A stretch of DNA of 64,000 nt from contig JASJCQ010000001.1 in assembly GCA_030065915.1 (NCBI GenBank), positions 124,001 through 188,000 of the forward strand, read 5' to 3'. Numbering within the stretch: the first letter of the stretch is position 1; every line of letters begins with the position of its first letter. A model generated the notes under the pieces. The model was not told the DNA's origin. It worked only from the letters and a program-made list of their open reading frames with translations, and did no database searches. The stretch comes from Woeseiaceae bacterium. GTDB taxonomy: Bacteria; Pseudomonadota; Gammaproteobacteria; Steroidobacterales; Woeseiaceae. Below are positions 36,636 to 45,876 of the stretch, one piece after another. The position numbers and the translations under genes are program-made.

Positions 36636-37808
36636 TTGCACCACAGTGGAACGCCCTTAGCCTGTGGCACCAACAAATTGCTGAACCGTGACTCTAAACA
36701 AACTGTGCTGCTGTTGCGCGCCGGTAACACTGTTCTCGGCGCGGAACGTGTTTGCTTCGAATTGTGTCGACACCTTCCGGATTTGGGAATACGTCCGATT
36801 CTCGGCGTACCGGTCGGTCCCGATGATATTGGTCAGGAAATCGTTTCCGCCGCGACGGCGGAAGGTTTTGAGGTTTGGCCGTTTGAGGTGAGTGGCGCAT
36901 TCGACTTCGGTGTCATCAAGAGAATTCGGCATGCTGTGCAGTCTTCGGGCGTCGATGTTGTGCACAGCCATGGGTACCGCGAAGACCTGTATGCGCTAGG
37001 ATGCTCGCGGCATGCCAAGCTGCTAGCGACCAATCATCTTTGGAAGCGAACCACCCTCCGTCTTCGAGCCTACGCCTGGCTCGATTCGATCATGCTGAGA
37101 AAGTTTCCCCGGGTAGTAGCCGTATCGAAACCGATTGCCAGGGAAATGCTCGAAACCGGCATTGAGCCACAGAGAATACAGGTAATTTCCAATGGCATTG
37201 ATACGGAGGCATTCAGGCCGGGAGACGATGCCGGGTTGCGCGATCAGCTCTGTATTAGTCCCGATTCAATTGTGTTGGGTACTGTAAGCAGCCTGACTTC
37301 GGAGAAAGCAATCGATAATGCGATTTCCGCTATGGCATTAGTTCTTCCGGAATTCCCCGAACTGAAGCTCCTTATTGTTGGTGACGGACCATGCCGAGAG
37401 GAATTGGAACGACAGGTAGACGATCTGAGTATCGCACACGCTGTGATGTTCCTTGGACGACGGTCAGACATGGTCGAAGTCTATAGGGCCCTCGATGTGT
37501 TCCTGTTACCATCGCTAATCGAAGGATTACCCATGGCTCTCCTGGAGGCGATGGCCTGCGAAACTCCGGTTGTTGCGACATCCGTCGGCGACGTAGCAAG
37601 TGTGGTAGACGGTTCTGTTGGACGCCTCGTTGAGGCAGGTAGCGTAGAACAACTTGCAGATGGCATTCGGCGCCTGGTTGAGAGCGAGAGTGACAGAAAT
37701 CGAATGTCCAGTATCGCCAGACAACGGGTCGAAGGGGGATTCTCCTCTCGCGCCATGGCATCGAAGTATGCTGAAATTTATCGCAGTGTTCTGGCAGGCG
37801 TTTCCTGA
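36636..37808 (+). CDS. GT4-family glycosyltransferase
   Basis: GT-B glycosyltransferase of about 390 residues. The N-terminal domain has LLLRAGNTVLGAERVCFELCRHL, with DVVHSHGYREDLYALG. The C-terminal domain has VSSLTSEKAIDNAISAM, LLIVGDGPCREELE and the signature PSLIEGLPMALLEAMACETPVVAT. The start is uncertain: TTG 36636 opens the frame but has no clear ribosome site, and an in-frame TTG about 40 bases downstream is equally possible. asnB follows after 49 bp on the same strand. Confidence 0.87.
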   Translation: MHHSGTPLACGTNKLLNRDSKQTVLLLRAGNTVLGAERVCFELCRHLPDLGIRPILGVPVGPDDIGQEIVSAATAEGFEVWPFEVSGAFDFGVIKRIRHAVQSSGVDVVHSHGYREDLYALGCSRHAKLLATNHLWKRTTLRLRAYAWLDSIMLRKFPRVVAVSKPIAREMLETGIEPQRIQVISNGIDTEAFRPGDDAGLRDQLCISPDSIVLGTVSSLTSEKAIDNAISAMALVLPEFPELKLLIVGDGPCREELERQVDDLSIAHAVMFLGRRSDMVEVYRALDVFLLPSLIEGLPMALLEAMACETPVVATSVGDVASVVDGSVGRLVEAGSVEQLADGIRRLVESESDRNRMSSIARQRVEGGFSSRAMASKYAEIYRSVLAGVS

Positions 37809-37857
37809 AGGGAAAACGTACTTGCGGTCTAAACGAAATATGTTAAGTGCTTAGCTG

Positions 37858-39825
37858 ATGTGTGGAATTTCGGGTTTCTTCGACCCAGCTCTGATGTCGG
37901 ATGCCGCGCTGAACGAGCGCACACTCGATGACATGCGAGATCGGCTCGCTCACCGTGGACCTGATGACTCGGGGACCTGGAGCGACGCGTCTAGCGGTGT
38001 CGGACTTGCGCATACTCGGTTGTCGATTCTGGACCTGTCAGCGGCCGGCCATCAGCCGATGGAATCGCACTCCAGCCGTTTTTGTGTGACCTTTAACGGA
38101 GAAATCTATAACTATCGCGCCTTGAATGCTGAATTACAGAGCTTGGGGTTTACTCCCAGGGGTAGCAGCGATACCGAGGTCTTCCTTGCAGCGTTTGATC
38201 AATGGGGCGTGGAGGCGACACTTCCGCGTCTAAGCGGCATGTTTGCGCTTGCCGTATGGGACAGAAAGGAACGAGTTCTCTATCTTGCTCGAGACCGGAT
38301 GGGCGAGAAGCCTCTTTTCTTTGGATGGCTGGGCAAGTCCTTCGTATTTGCCTCGGAGTTGAAAGCGCTACGCGCGCATCCGGGCTGGAACCCGTCGGTC
38401 AACAGCGACGCTCTCGCGCTATTCATGCGTTACGCCTACGTCCCGGCGCCTTTCTCGATATATCAGGATATATACAAACTGCCCCCCGGTTGTTTTCTGT
38501 CAGTCTCGGCGTCTGACTGCCAGAACCCGTCATCTTTCAGCGCGGTGCCCGATGCCACCGCTGGTGTATTCGCGCCACGTCGATACTGGAGCCTGAAGTC
38601 GATTGCCAACGCCGGAACCTCTCAACCGCTTAGCGACCCGGAGGAATCGATAGTCCGACTGGAAACCACACTCAGCGAAGCGATCTCGGACCAGATGGTT
38701 GCAGATGTGCCGCTTGGCGCATTTCTGTCCGGGGGGGTAGATTCATCAACCGTCGTAGCGCTCATGCAGAAGCTCTCTTCCCAGCCGGTAAAGACGTTCA
38801 CCATCGGCTTTGACGTTCCCGGGTTCGACGAAGCCGAATTCGCGAGAAGAGTTGCCGAGCACCTCGGTACGAACCACACCGAGCTATACGTGACCGGCGA
38901 ACAGGCTCTGAACGTCATTCCTACACTTCCACACATTTACGATGAACCGCATGCCGACGCATCCCAAATCCCTTCGATTCTGGTTTCGCAACTCGCACGC
39001 GAACATGTAACCGTTGCGATGTCCGGCGATGGTGGCGATGAACTATTCTGTGGATACAACCGATACATGTTCAGTAAACGCATCTGGAAACTCGTAGAGC
39101 GACTACCCGGGCCGATTCGTCGTAGCATCGGGTCCGCATTGGGTGCGCTTTCGCCCACGACCTGGGAACGGGTCCTCAAACATGTGCCCGGTCGTCCGCC
39201 CCGCGTCGGATACAAATTGCATCGTCTGGCGGACGCGGTGCAGTCGGAAAGCCTGGTGGACGTCTACAAGCGGCTTATCAGCTACTGGCCACAGCCCGAA
39301 AGACTTGTTACGTCCAGCGTTGAGCCCACAGCGTTCTTTGGCGACGAAAACAGACTGGCGCCTCCAGCCACTTTCGTCGATCAAATGTGCTTCTGGGATC
39401 AGATCGCTTATCTGCCCGACGACAATTTGGCCAAGATGGACCGCGCTAGCATGAGTGTCGGCCTGGAGTCGCGTGCTCCGTTGCTTGATCACAACGTTGT
39501 GTCACTGGCGTGGCAACTGGACAACGGCTTGAAGATCCAGAATGGCGCAAGTAAATGGATTCTTCGGCAGGTGCTGTATCGTCATGTACCGCGAGAGTTA
39601 ATTGAACGACCCAAAATGGGCTTTAGCGTTCCTGTAGGCGAATGGCTCCGAGGCCCTCTCAAGGAATGGAGCGGCGATCTTCTGAATCGTGATTCGCTGG
39701 TCCGCCAAGGTTTCTTCGACGCCGACCTCGTACAGGAGACCTGGAACCGACACATATCCGGCCGCCGGGACGAACAGAATGCGTTATGGGCAGTATTGAT
39801 GTTTCAGGCTTGGCACAACTCATAA
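37858..39825 (+). CDS. asnB: asparagine synthase (glutamine-hydrolysing), AsnB type
   Basis: Amidotransferase of 655 residues. It starts MCGISGFFDP, so Cys2 is the glutaminase nucleophile, and it contains AHRGPDDSG and HTRLSILDLS from that domain. The synthetase domain has the pyrophosphate loop FLSGGVDSSTV (near 295) and ends in the conserved FSVPVGEWLRGPL region. Family members make asparagine or amidate other carboxylates. Within polysaccharide clusters such copies are often presumed to amidate uronic acids or other sugar acids, but this is inference. It is co-directional with the GT4 gene before it and convergent with the next GT4 gene, 15 bp away. Confidence 0.88.
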   Translation: MCGISGFFDPALMSDAALNERTLDDMRDRLAHRGPDDSGTWSDASSGVGLAHTRLSILDLSAAGHQPMESHSSRFCVTFNGEIYNYRALNAELQSLGFTPRGSSDTEVFLAAFDQWGVEATLPRLSGMFALAVWDRKERVLYLARDRMGEKPLFFGWLGKSFVFASELKALRAHPGWNPSVNSDALALFMRYAYVPAPFSIYQDIYKLPPGCFLSVSASDCQNPSSFSAVPDATAGVFAPRRYWSLKSIANAGTSQPLSDPEESIVRLETTLSEAISDQMVADVPLGAFLSGGVDSSTVVALMQKLSSQPVKTFTIGFDVPGFDEAEFARRVAEHLGTNHTELYVTGEQALNVIPTLPHIYDEPHADASQIPSILVSQLAREHVTVAMSGDGGDELFCGYNRYMFSKRIWKLVERLPGPIRRSIGSALGALSPTTWERVLKHVPGRPPRVGYKLHRLADAVQSESLVDVYKRLISYWPQPERLVTSSVEPTAFFGDENRLAPPATFVDQMCFWDQIAYLPDDNLAKMDRASMSVGLESRAPLLDHNVVSLAWQLDNGLKIQNGASKWILRQVLYRHVPRELIERPKMGFSVPVGEWLRGPLKEWSGDLLNRDSLVRQGFFDADLVQETWNRHISGRRDEQNALWAVLMFQAWHNS

Positions 39826-39840
39826 TCGCGCTCTGCGACG

Positions 39841-41091
39841 TTAACCAGAGTGACCCGCCAGCTGTCGATAGAATCCTACTAACTTGGCCGAAATCTCCGA
39901 ATTGTCGTAGTGCGATTCCGCGAGGCGCCGACCGGCGGAAGCGATCCGCTTCCGAAGCTCACTGTCTGCTATCAGCTCGGAGACCCGCTCCGCGAAAAGA
40001 TCAGACGTGTCGGCAATCAACAAGTGTTCGCCATCGACATAGTCCACTCCGGCCGCTCCGAGCGAGGTCGAGACTATCGGTTTTTCCAGTGCCATCCCTT
40101 CGATTATTTTTATACGCATGCCTCCACCAGAATGCAGGGGAACAATCATTATCGAGTGCGATGCCATAAAGTCGAAGGCGCTCGGCACCTCTCCCACAAC
40201 CTGCACACTCTTCATATTCAGCGTCGATAGCCAGGTCGGCATCGATCTTCCAGCTAATACGAGAGATACGTCCGGGTGTTCAGAAACTATATGCGGCCAC
40301 ACATCTCGTAAGAACCACTTCATGCCATCTTGATTTGGCAGCCAATCCATCGATCCAAGGTGGAAGATGGTCGTGCCAGCCGGTTTGCAATCGGAAGAAA
40401 CGCTTTTCACATCCAGGCCGAAGGGGATCGTTGTAATGGGTTTTCGGCATCCCATTCTCTCGAAGGTCCGTTTATCCGCATCCGTTATCGCGGCAACGCC
40501 ATCGAAATCATTGACGAATGTACGTTCATAGCGCTCCAATTGGTTTGCCAGATGCCCAACGTATGCACGCTTGAGTGGATTTGGTTCAAGCGCCTGAGTA
40601 CCCCTCCAGATCTCGAACTCCAGGTTATGTGCGCGATAGACTGCGGGAGCATTGGAAACGCTGCGCACAAAGTCGAGGTAGGGCGCGACATATGCGCTTT
40701 CAAAATGGATCACGTCGAATTCTTCCGATTCGAGCGTCTTGCGCAACAATGTTTCAAACCGCTTTGTATAAAAACGTTCGATATTGTAGGAACGTTTCGA
40801 GAAAAGGTGGCGCAGTGCGGACCATGCCTTCACGCGAGTGTCGTGATTGCACGCCTCGAACCGAGTCTCATCACAGTAACTGGTATTGGCAAGAGCATCG
40901 GTCGCCGGATGCTTCGGCGTTGCAATAGAAACGACCTTGACTCTGTGGCCTAAACCCAGCAAGCCATTGGTGATGTTATTAGCCGCGATACACCCTCCAT
41001 CAACTGGCGGGTACGGGGGCTTGGGGCAAATTTGCAGTACTCGCAACGGACTGCTGTGCGAAGCGTCAAGTTCTACCGAATCGGTGTCCAT
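39841..41091 (-). CDS. GT4-family glycosyltransferase
   Basis: GT-B glycosyltransferase of about 416 residues. It begins LRVLQICPKPPYPPVDGGCIAA, and the C-terminal half has HLGSMDWLPNQDGMKWFL and MIVPLHSGGGMRIKIIEGMALEKPIVST, typical of GT4 enzymes in exosortase regions. ATG 41091 is preferred: it overlaps the stop of the upstream GT2 gene by 19 bp, while the longer frame would overlap by 230 bp and lacks family similarity. It is third in a minus-strand run of GT4, GT2, GT4, which probably builds one part of the repeat unit. Confidence 0.87.
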   Translation of the reverse strand: MDTDSVELDASHSSPLRVLQICPKPPYPPVDGGCIAANNITNGLLGLGHRVKVVSIATPKHPATDALANTSYCDETRFEACNHDTRVKAWSALRHLFSKRSYNIERFYTKRFETLLRKTLESEEFDVIHFESAYVAPYLDFVRSVSNAPAVYRAHNLEFEIWRGTQALEPNPLKRAYVGHLANQLERYERTFVNDFDGVAAITDADKRTFERMGCRKPITTIPFGLDVKSVSSDCKPAGTTIFHLGSMDWLPNQDGMKWFLRDVWPHIVSEHPDVSLVLAGRSMPTWLSTLNMKSVQVVGEVPSAFDFMASHSIMIVPLHSGGGMRIKIIEGMALEKPIVSTSLGAAGVDYVDGEHLLIADTSDLFAERVSELIADSELRKRIASAGRRLAESHYDNSEISAKLVGFYRQLAGHSG

Positions 41092-42221
41092 ATTGCCTTT
41101 CGCTCTCCTCTCAAGTAGAGCCATTGGGCCCATAAGGCAGCAAAATTGACATGCAGAAAATAGAAAGGAATGTAAACAAACGGAATCCTTTTCCCAAGTG
41201 TTTGCGTAACCCATCCAACGGCCGCCAGAAGATATCCGAGTACCTGTCCTGTTAGCAAGACGCCATAGATTGACCAAATAGAGTGCTCGAGCACCAGGAG
41301 CCATGACGAGATAAGCGCGACAAGCAAGAGCTCGGGCACCAGGTAACGGAGAACCTTATGGCTCAAGAGCTGCACAGCGAATAGCCGGTACTTTGTGGGA
41401 TTGAGCATGTAGGCGTACTTAACAAGCGCATTAATCGAACGAACTGCCACACGAACGCGCATATTGAATTCCGAGCGACTATCCTCCAGAGTCTTCTCAA
41501 CTGCCGTTGCCCCGAGACCGTAGACGGTAACAAGCCCCATGCGGTATATCTCACTGGCGATAACAAAATCGCTTATCAGCTCTGGAGAAATTCTCGGGTA
41601 GTTTTCCTTCCGAACTGCATACAGGCAGCCCGATACACCGATCAAAGAATTAGCGGATGATTCCAGGTGCTTCAACCAGCGCTCGTAACGCCAGTAGAAT
41701 CCTGCTCCCTTGCCGATACCGGTTTCCTGATCACTCACGTACTCGAGCTCCGCCGCGACGCAGCCCACGGCTGCATCGGCGAATGGGCGCAGCAACGCGC
41801 GAAATGATTCCGACGTGAATTCTGTACTCGCATCGGTGAAAACCACTATGTCACCCCTGGCGCGATCTGCAGCCTGGTTTTGGGCCGCTGTCTTGCCTCC
41901 TCGTTGACTCAGCACCAGAAGCTCTACACCTTGATCCGCGAATGTCGACACGATCTCATTCGTCGAATCGTCGGAACGGTCCGACGCAACCAGGATCTGC
42001 AGCTTATCCCGTGGATAATCCAGCGATAGCGAGTTCAACAGCTTTTGGGCTATCGATTTCTCCTCGTTGTATGCCGTAATGATCAGAGTACAGCTCGGCT
42101 CGATGTCTTCGGCATTAACGCGGCGACGACGCACCAATACCACCAAATAGAGCATTGCGGGATAGCCAATGTACGTCCACGTCATAAGCGCCAGCGATAC
42201 CCACAGTACAAGCTCTAACAC
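41073..42221 (-). CDS. membrane-anchored GT2 glycosyltransferase
   Basis: Protein of about 382 residues. An N-terminal helix (LELVLWVSLALMTWTYIGYPAML) leads to a GT-A domain with CTLIITAYNEEKSI, the metal motif VVFTDASTEFT and a processive-type LIGVSGCLYAVRKE. Three or so C-terminal helices follow (residues about 290-360). It resembles cellulose/hyaluronan-synthase-like chain builders or single-addition GT2 enzymes. I prefer GTG 42221, with GGAG upstream; ATG 42266 would overlap the preceding gene by 20 bp. It is the middle gene of a three-gene glycosyltransferase unit. Confidence 0.84.
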   Translation of the reverse strand: MLELVLWVSLALMTWTYIGYPAMLYLVVLVRRRRVNAEDIEPSCTLIITAYNEEKSIAQKLLNSLSLDYPRDKLQILVASDRSDDSTNEIVSTFADQGVELLVLSQRGGKTAAQNQAADRARGDIVVFTDASTEFTSESFRALLRPFADAAVGCVAAELEYVSDQETGIGKGAGFYWRYERWLKHLESSANSLIGVSGCLYAVRKENYPRISPELISDFVIASEIYRMGLVTVYGLGATAVEKTLEDSRSEFNMRVRVAVRSINALVKYAYMLNPTKYRLFAVQLLSHKVLRYLVPELLLVALISSWLLVLEHSIWSIYGVLLTGQVLGYLLAAVGWVTQTLGKRIPFVYIPFYFLHVNFAALWAQWLYLRGERKAIWTPIR

Positions 42222-42246
42222 GGTGCAATAGTCTCCTGGACAGATG

Positions 42247-43416
42247 CTACGGACGACCTGCCGCATTCAGAAACAGCGATTCGTACTCTTTGACTGTCTT
42301 TTCGAAGTCGTAGTGCTCTTTGACTCGCTCGCGGCCGCGCTCCCCCATGGCGCGACGTTTTTCAGAATCTCCCTTCAATTCCGCTAAGGCCTTTATCAAG
42401 GCACCTACGTCCTCGCTCGGAGTGAGAATGCCGGTAACCCCGTCTTCAACGACGTTCGGATTCCCGCCCACACTTGTCGCAACCACTGCCAATCTCGACG
42501 CCATTGCCTCGAGAAGCGCGAGTGACGTACCTTCTGTTCTGGATGGCAGTACAAAAACGTCCAGCGCATCAAGAAACTCGGGAACATTGTCCGTGCGACC
42601 AATAAATCGGACGCGATCGGCAACCCCGAGCGAATCTGCAAGCGCCTGGAGCTGTGAATCGAGTTCGCCCGCACCAGCAATTACGGCCGTTACGTCCGGG
42701 CAGTTACTAACTGCTCGAATCAAGAGTTCGTGGTTCTTTTGCGGTGTCAACGAGCCAACGGTGCCGGCAACCCAGTCATCCACCTCAATCCCAAGCTTGC
42801 TTCGAATCTTCTGCCGATTCACGTGAGATCCAAACTCGTCGGTATCGATCCCGTTGATTATCTTGACAATCTTAGGAGCCTCGACGCCTTCGGCCCGCAA
42901 GACGTCACAGATCGCATCGGACACGGCAACAACACAAGTCGAATTACGAGTCATATGGACGCGCATTTTGCGCAGCAATGCGCCTTCGTCTTGTGCCAGC
43001 CGTCCATGCTCCGCGTGTACGACGGCTCCCACGCCTGCAGCCTTGGCTGCCGGATAGGCGTAGATAAGCGCACCTTCATTAAACGTGTGGATAATCGCAG
43101 GCTTGGTTCTCCTGAAGTGCCGATACAGCCGAAGCCAAAGCATGGGATCCACACCATTTCGTTTTTCAATAATGTGCGTTGGCACCCGATCCTTGTCTAC
43201 ACAATCCAGCGCCCCGTTCCTGGGATCGAAACAGACCAACGACGGATCGAATCTTGTCGGTTCAAGTCGATTCAAGAGCATCGCCGCCACCTTCTCCATG
43301 CCCCCAAGCTTGTGCGCTCCGACTCCCGGCAATACAAATTGAACATCCAGTTTGCTTATGACAGTTTCTCTACGGTCTTGGCTCAGTGCTAGTAAGAACC
43401 TGTAAAATATCGCCAC
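42247..43416 (-). CDS. GT4 glycosyltransferase (PEP-CTERM/XrtA-associated sugar transferase type)
   Basis: Protein of about 389 residues. The N-terminal domain has FVLPGVGAHKLGGMEKVAAMLLNRL, then VVHAEHGRLAQD, and the C-terminal domain has GTVGSLTPQKNHELLIRAV and PSRTEGTSLALLEAMASRLAVVAT. The Gly-Gly-x-E and H-A-E-H-G-R features resemble the GT4 family described near exosortase A systems. The exact subfamily is judged by eye. It is first in the three-gene minus-strand unit; the starting codon may lie within the first 20 residues, since the family similarity begins near LDVQFVLPG. The upstream gap to the plus-strand GT4 gene holds the divergent promoters. Confidence 0.83.
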   Translation of the reverse strand: MAIFYRFLLALSQDRRETVISKLDVQFVLPGVGAHKLGGMEKVAAMLLNRLEPTRFDPSLVCFDPRNGALDCVDKDRVPTHIIEKRNGVDPMLWLRLYRHFRRTKPAIIHTFNEGALIYAYPAAKAAGVGAVVHAEHGRLAQDEGALLRKMRVHMTRNSTCVVAVSDAICDVLRAEGVEAPKIVKIINGIDTDEFGSHVNRQKIRSKLGIEVDDWVAGTVGSLTPQKNHELLIRAVSNCPDVTAVIAGAGELDSQLQALADSLGVADRVRFIGRTDNVPEFLDALDVFVLPSRTEGTSLALLEAMASRLAVVATSVGGNPNVVEDGVTGILTPSEDVGALIKALAELKGDSEKRRAMGERGRERVKEHYDFEKTVKEYESLFLNAAGRP

Positions 43417-43582
43417 CCCGCATCCACCGCGGCGCCCTCAGTCGACGGTCCCGCAAATCTCAACGCAAGGTCTTCCCTTTGTCTGGATTATTGATCGCGC
43501 GGTCGATGTTATCTTGCTTGTATTCTGTATAACAAACATTATTCTCACGCCTGTATTAAGTGCCTGTCTACGGATCATCGAA

Positions 43583-44767
43583 GTGCAAAAAGAAATCAAT
43601 GTACTAATCATCGCCAGCGGATGGTTCAGAGGGACGGACGACGTCAATGATGGGAAATTTGACCTATTCTCTCAGAGGTTCCAGAACTGTATTGCACTTC
43701 GAACTGATCGCAAGGACTGCCGTTACGTCAAAACCAGCACCCATCTTACTCGAGGATTTTACCAGCCGAGCTGGGTTCGCAGAACCCGCATTCTCTCGAG
43801 GCTGCAGTTCTTTACCGCGGCGGTCTTAGAGTTTGGCCTGTTTGGCCGCAGGAAATGGCGCGCAGACATCGTTGTTGCACGTGACCCACTGAGCTCGGGA
43901 TTGACTAGTCTGGTGATAAGCAGGCTATTGGGCATCCCGTTCATCGTAGAACTCAACGGGAATTTTGCGAACGATGCGATCTGGCAACGACCGGATGGGC
44001 GTACCGCCGTACTCAGGAGGCGTATTGCATGGAGAGTCAAGAAATTCGTAATACAAAGAGCCGCAGCGGTGAAACAGATCTACCCCACACAGCTTGCTGA
44101 GCTATCGATTCCACGGGTCTCCGCGAGACTGTTCACATTTCACAACTATGTCGCGCCCAGCGATGTACAGAAGCACGAAAAGCAGGAAGGCGATTACCTT
44201 ATATCGATGGGATTCCCCTGGTACATAAAGGGCTACGATATTCTAATCAACGCCTACAACCTTGTTTTAAAGGAAAATCCAAATTACCCATATTCGCTCA
44301 GAATCGTCGGCTGGATTCGAGACCATGAGAAAGAGGAACTGGCAAGTCGATGTGACTTTTCAGACCCGCGAATTCACCTCTTGTCGCCTGTGCCATATGA
44401 GGAAGGTCAGCAGCTGATCGCGGACGCTGCAGCATTTGTTCTCGCGTCCAGAACCGACGCTATGGCGCGAGTCTTGATTGAAGCAATGCGGGCCGGAACC
44501 TTATGCATATCCTCGCGAGTAGACGGAATTCCGCACTACATTCGCGACCATGAGACAGGTCTCCTGTTTGATTCCGGGGACGAGCGCCAGCTGGCAGATC
44601 AGATTGCGTCACTTACCGACAACGACTACACCGCTCTGATCGAAAACGCACAACAGCGTGCGCAGGAAGACTACAGTGTCGCGTCATTTACAAGACACTA
44701 TGAGGAGATGCTGACGGCGGTACTGGAAGATGCGGCCGCAAACAACGTTCAAGCTCGTGTCTCCTGA
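43583..44767 (+). CDS. GT4-family glycosyltransferase
   Basis: GT-B glycosyltransferase of about 394 residues. The likely N-terminus is EINVLIIASGWFRGTDDVNDGKFDLF. It continues VVARDPLSSGLTSLVISRLLGIPFIVELNGNF, and in the C-terminal domain SMGFPWYIKGYDILINAY and FVLASRTDAMARVLIEAMRAGTLCIS. I start at GTG 43583 because the frame before it encodes an unlikely hydrophobic leader for a GT4 enzyme; a TTG at 43514 is possible. Neither has a strong ribosome site. It is convergent with the sulfotransferase gene, only 4 bp away. Confidence 0.83.
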   Translation: MQKEINVLIIASGWFRGTDDVNDGKFDLFSQRFQNCIALRTDRKDCRYVKTSTHLTRGFYQPSWVRRTRILSRLQFFTAAVLEFGLFGRRKWRADIVVARDPLSSGLTSLVISRLLGIPFIVELNGNFANDAIWQRPDGRTAVLRRRIAWRVKKFVIQRAAAVKQIYPTQLAELSIPRVSARLFTFHNYVAPSDVQKHEKQEGDYLISMGFPWYIKGYDILINAYNLVLKENPNYPYSLRIVGWIRDHEKEELASRCDFSDPRIHLLSPVPYEEGQQLIADAAAFVLASRTDAMARVLIEAMRAGTLCISSRVDGIPHYIRDHETGLLFDSGDERQLADQIASLTDNDYTALIENAQQRAQEDYSVASFTRHYEEMLTAVLEDAAANNVQARVS

Positions 44768-44771
44768 CTTT

Positions 44772-45707
44772 TCATTCGTAGCCGAATCGCTCCAGGTTTG
44801 GCTGCATCAGGGTAGTCAGTCGATCGTATTCATCATTCGATAAACGATCCCGCCATTTGGAACTCTCCCGCACTGTGCCATCGAAACCATGGCGCATTGT
44901 GTTTCCGAGCACGTGGTATTCGGCGTCAGAGAAATCGAAAATTCTATCGACGTATGTGACGTCCAGGAAGTTGCAGATGTCTTTCACTGCGGTCTGGGTG
45001 TCACTGCAAAGATCCTCGTGACGGATTTGCAGTACGCGGGTTTCCGGGTAGCGGCGGATCAGCCTATCGACACTCTCAATGTAGCCGTTCCATAGATCAG
45101 CAGCTTTCTCAATCGAAAAACCGTTTTGTGGCTGTGCGACTTTATACGATGCTGCGAATTTTCGTCCGTCCCGCACCTCATACAGAACCTTAATTGGTAT
45201 TGACGTGTAGTTCGCGAAAATATCTACGCGCCTGATGGACTTTGTACCGTCAACGTAAACACGGCTTCCGTCCCGCCGACAAATATTCTGGTAGAGCTTG
45301 ACGTTGGCGGAAATGAAATCGCGGATCGTTGACTTGTAGCGCGAAGAATTCGGAAGAAGGCGATCGAGTACCGGGGAAAGACGAAATGAGCGGAGAAGAC
45401 GTTGCACCGCTCTGACCTGTGAGAACTCGGGGAAAGGAGCGAAAATACGCTGATCGTACTTGCCGTCAATTCGGAAGTGTCCGCAGACGTCACGATAGAA
45501 CTCGCAATTATCGAGATTCTGTCCGCAGGAACAAAGCAGACTATCGGTTGCCTGGTCCCAGAACGGCATCAGTTCCCCGTTGCTGGACAGCTCGGGATGG
45601 TTATTAAGTAAAATAGAGAGAATCGTCGCCCCTGAGTACCAATTGGCCAATTGGAAGCACAGGCCGACATCGGGGTCCTCGAAATCGTACATTCCGGTTT
45701 CATTCAT
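44772..45707 (-). CDS. sulfotransferase-like protein with Cys-rich motif
   Basis: Protein of about 311 residues from ATG 45707 (MNETGMYDFED). The phosphosulfate loop region reads FQLANWYSGATILSILLNNHPE, where the usual R-S-G-T-T-L is altered to Y-S-G-A-T-I, so PAPS use needs care. A typical C-S-C-G-x4-C-x7-C segment (CSCGQNLDNCEFYRDVC) is found in many bacterial polysaccharide-linked sulfotransferases. A later region contains VLYEVRDGRKFAASYKV and LQIRHEDLCSDT, matching the 3'-phosphate and C-terminal motifs. It is likely to act on the surface polymer, but the acceptor is unknown. The longer frame to 45842 lacks similarity. Confidence 0.78.
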   Translation of the reverse strand: MNETGMYDFEDPDVGLCFQLANWYSGATILSILLNNHPELSSNGELMPFWDQATDSLLCSCGQNLDNCEFYRDVCGHFRIDGKYDQRIFAPFPEFSQVRAVQRLLRSFRLSPVLDRLLPNSSRYKSTIRDFISANVKLYQNICRRDGSRVYVDGTKSIRRVDIFANYTSIPIKVLYEVRDGRKFAASYKVAQPQNGFSIEKAADLWNGYIESVDRLIRRYPETRVLQIRHEDLCSDTQTAVKDICNFLDVTYVDRIFDFSDAEYHVLGNTMRHGFDGTVRESSKWRDRLSNDEYDRLTTLMQPNLERFGYE

Positions 45708-45806
45708 TGTCTGACAATGCCTTGAAATCGCTGATTTTTTTCCTAACCGCCTTGCAGAACTGTACGCCTGTACGGCTGCGCCGCGCTTTCTCTCCAGGAC
45801 GCCAAG

Positions 45807-45822
45807 TGTGACGAACGTCACG
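45807..45822. promoter_or_regulatory. CRP/Vfr-like palindrome at a class II position
   Basis: TGTGACGAACGTCACG has the TGTGA-N6-TCAC architecture. Its centre is about 43 bases before the transcription start predicted from the TATAAT at 45846-45851. That is close to the -41.5 position used by class II CRP-activated promoters. Confidence 0.6.
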
Positions 45823-45845
45823 CTGGCTAGCGGACCTCGCACCTG

Positions 45846-45851
45846 TATAAT
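45846..45851 (+). promoter_or_regulatory. -10 element (TATAAT) for the beta-helix gene
   Basis: A perfect TATAAT sits 25 bp upstream of the ATG at 45877. There is no good -35, but a CRP-like palindrome occupies the position where an activator would replace it. Confidence 0.65.
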
Positions 45852-45876
45852 ACCGGTCTAGTTTGGGTTTTTGGTT

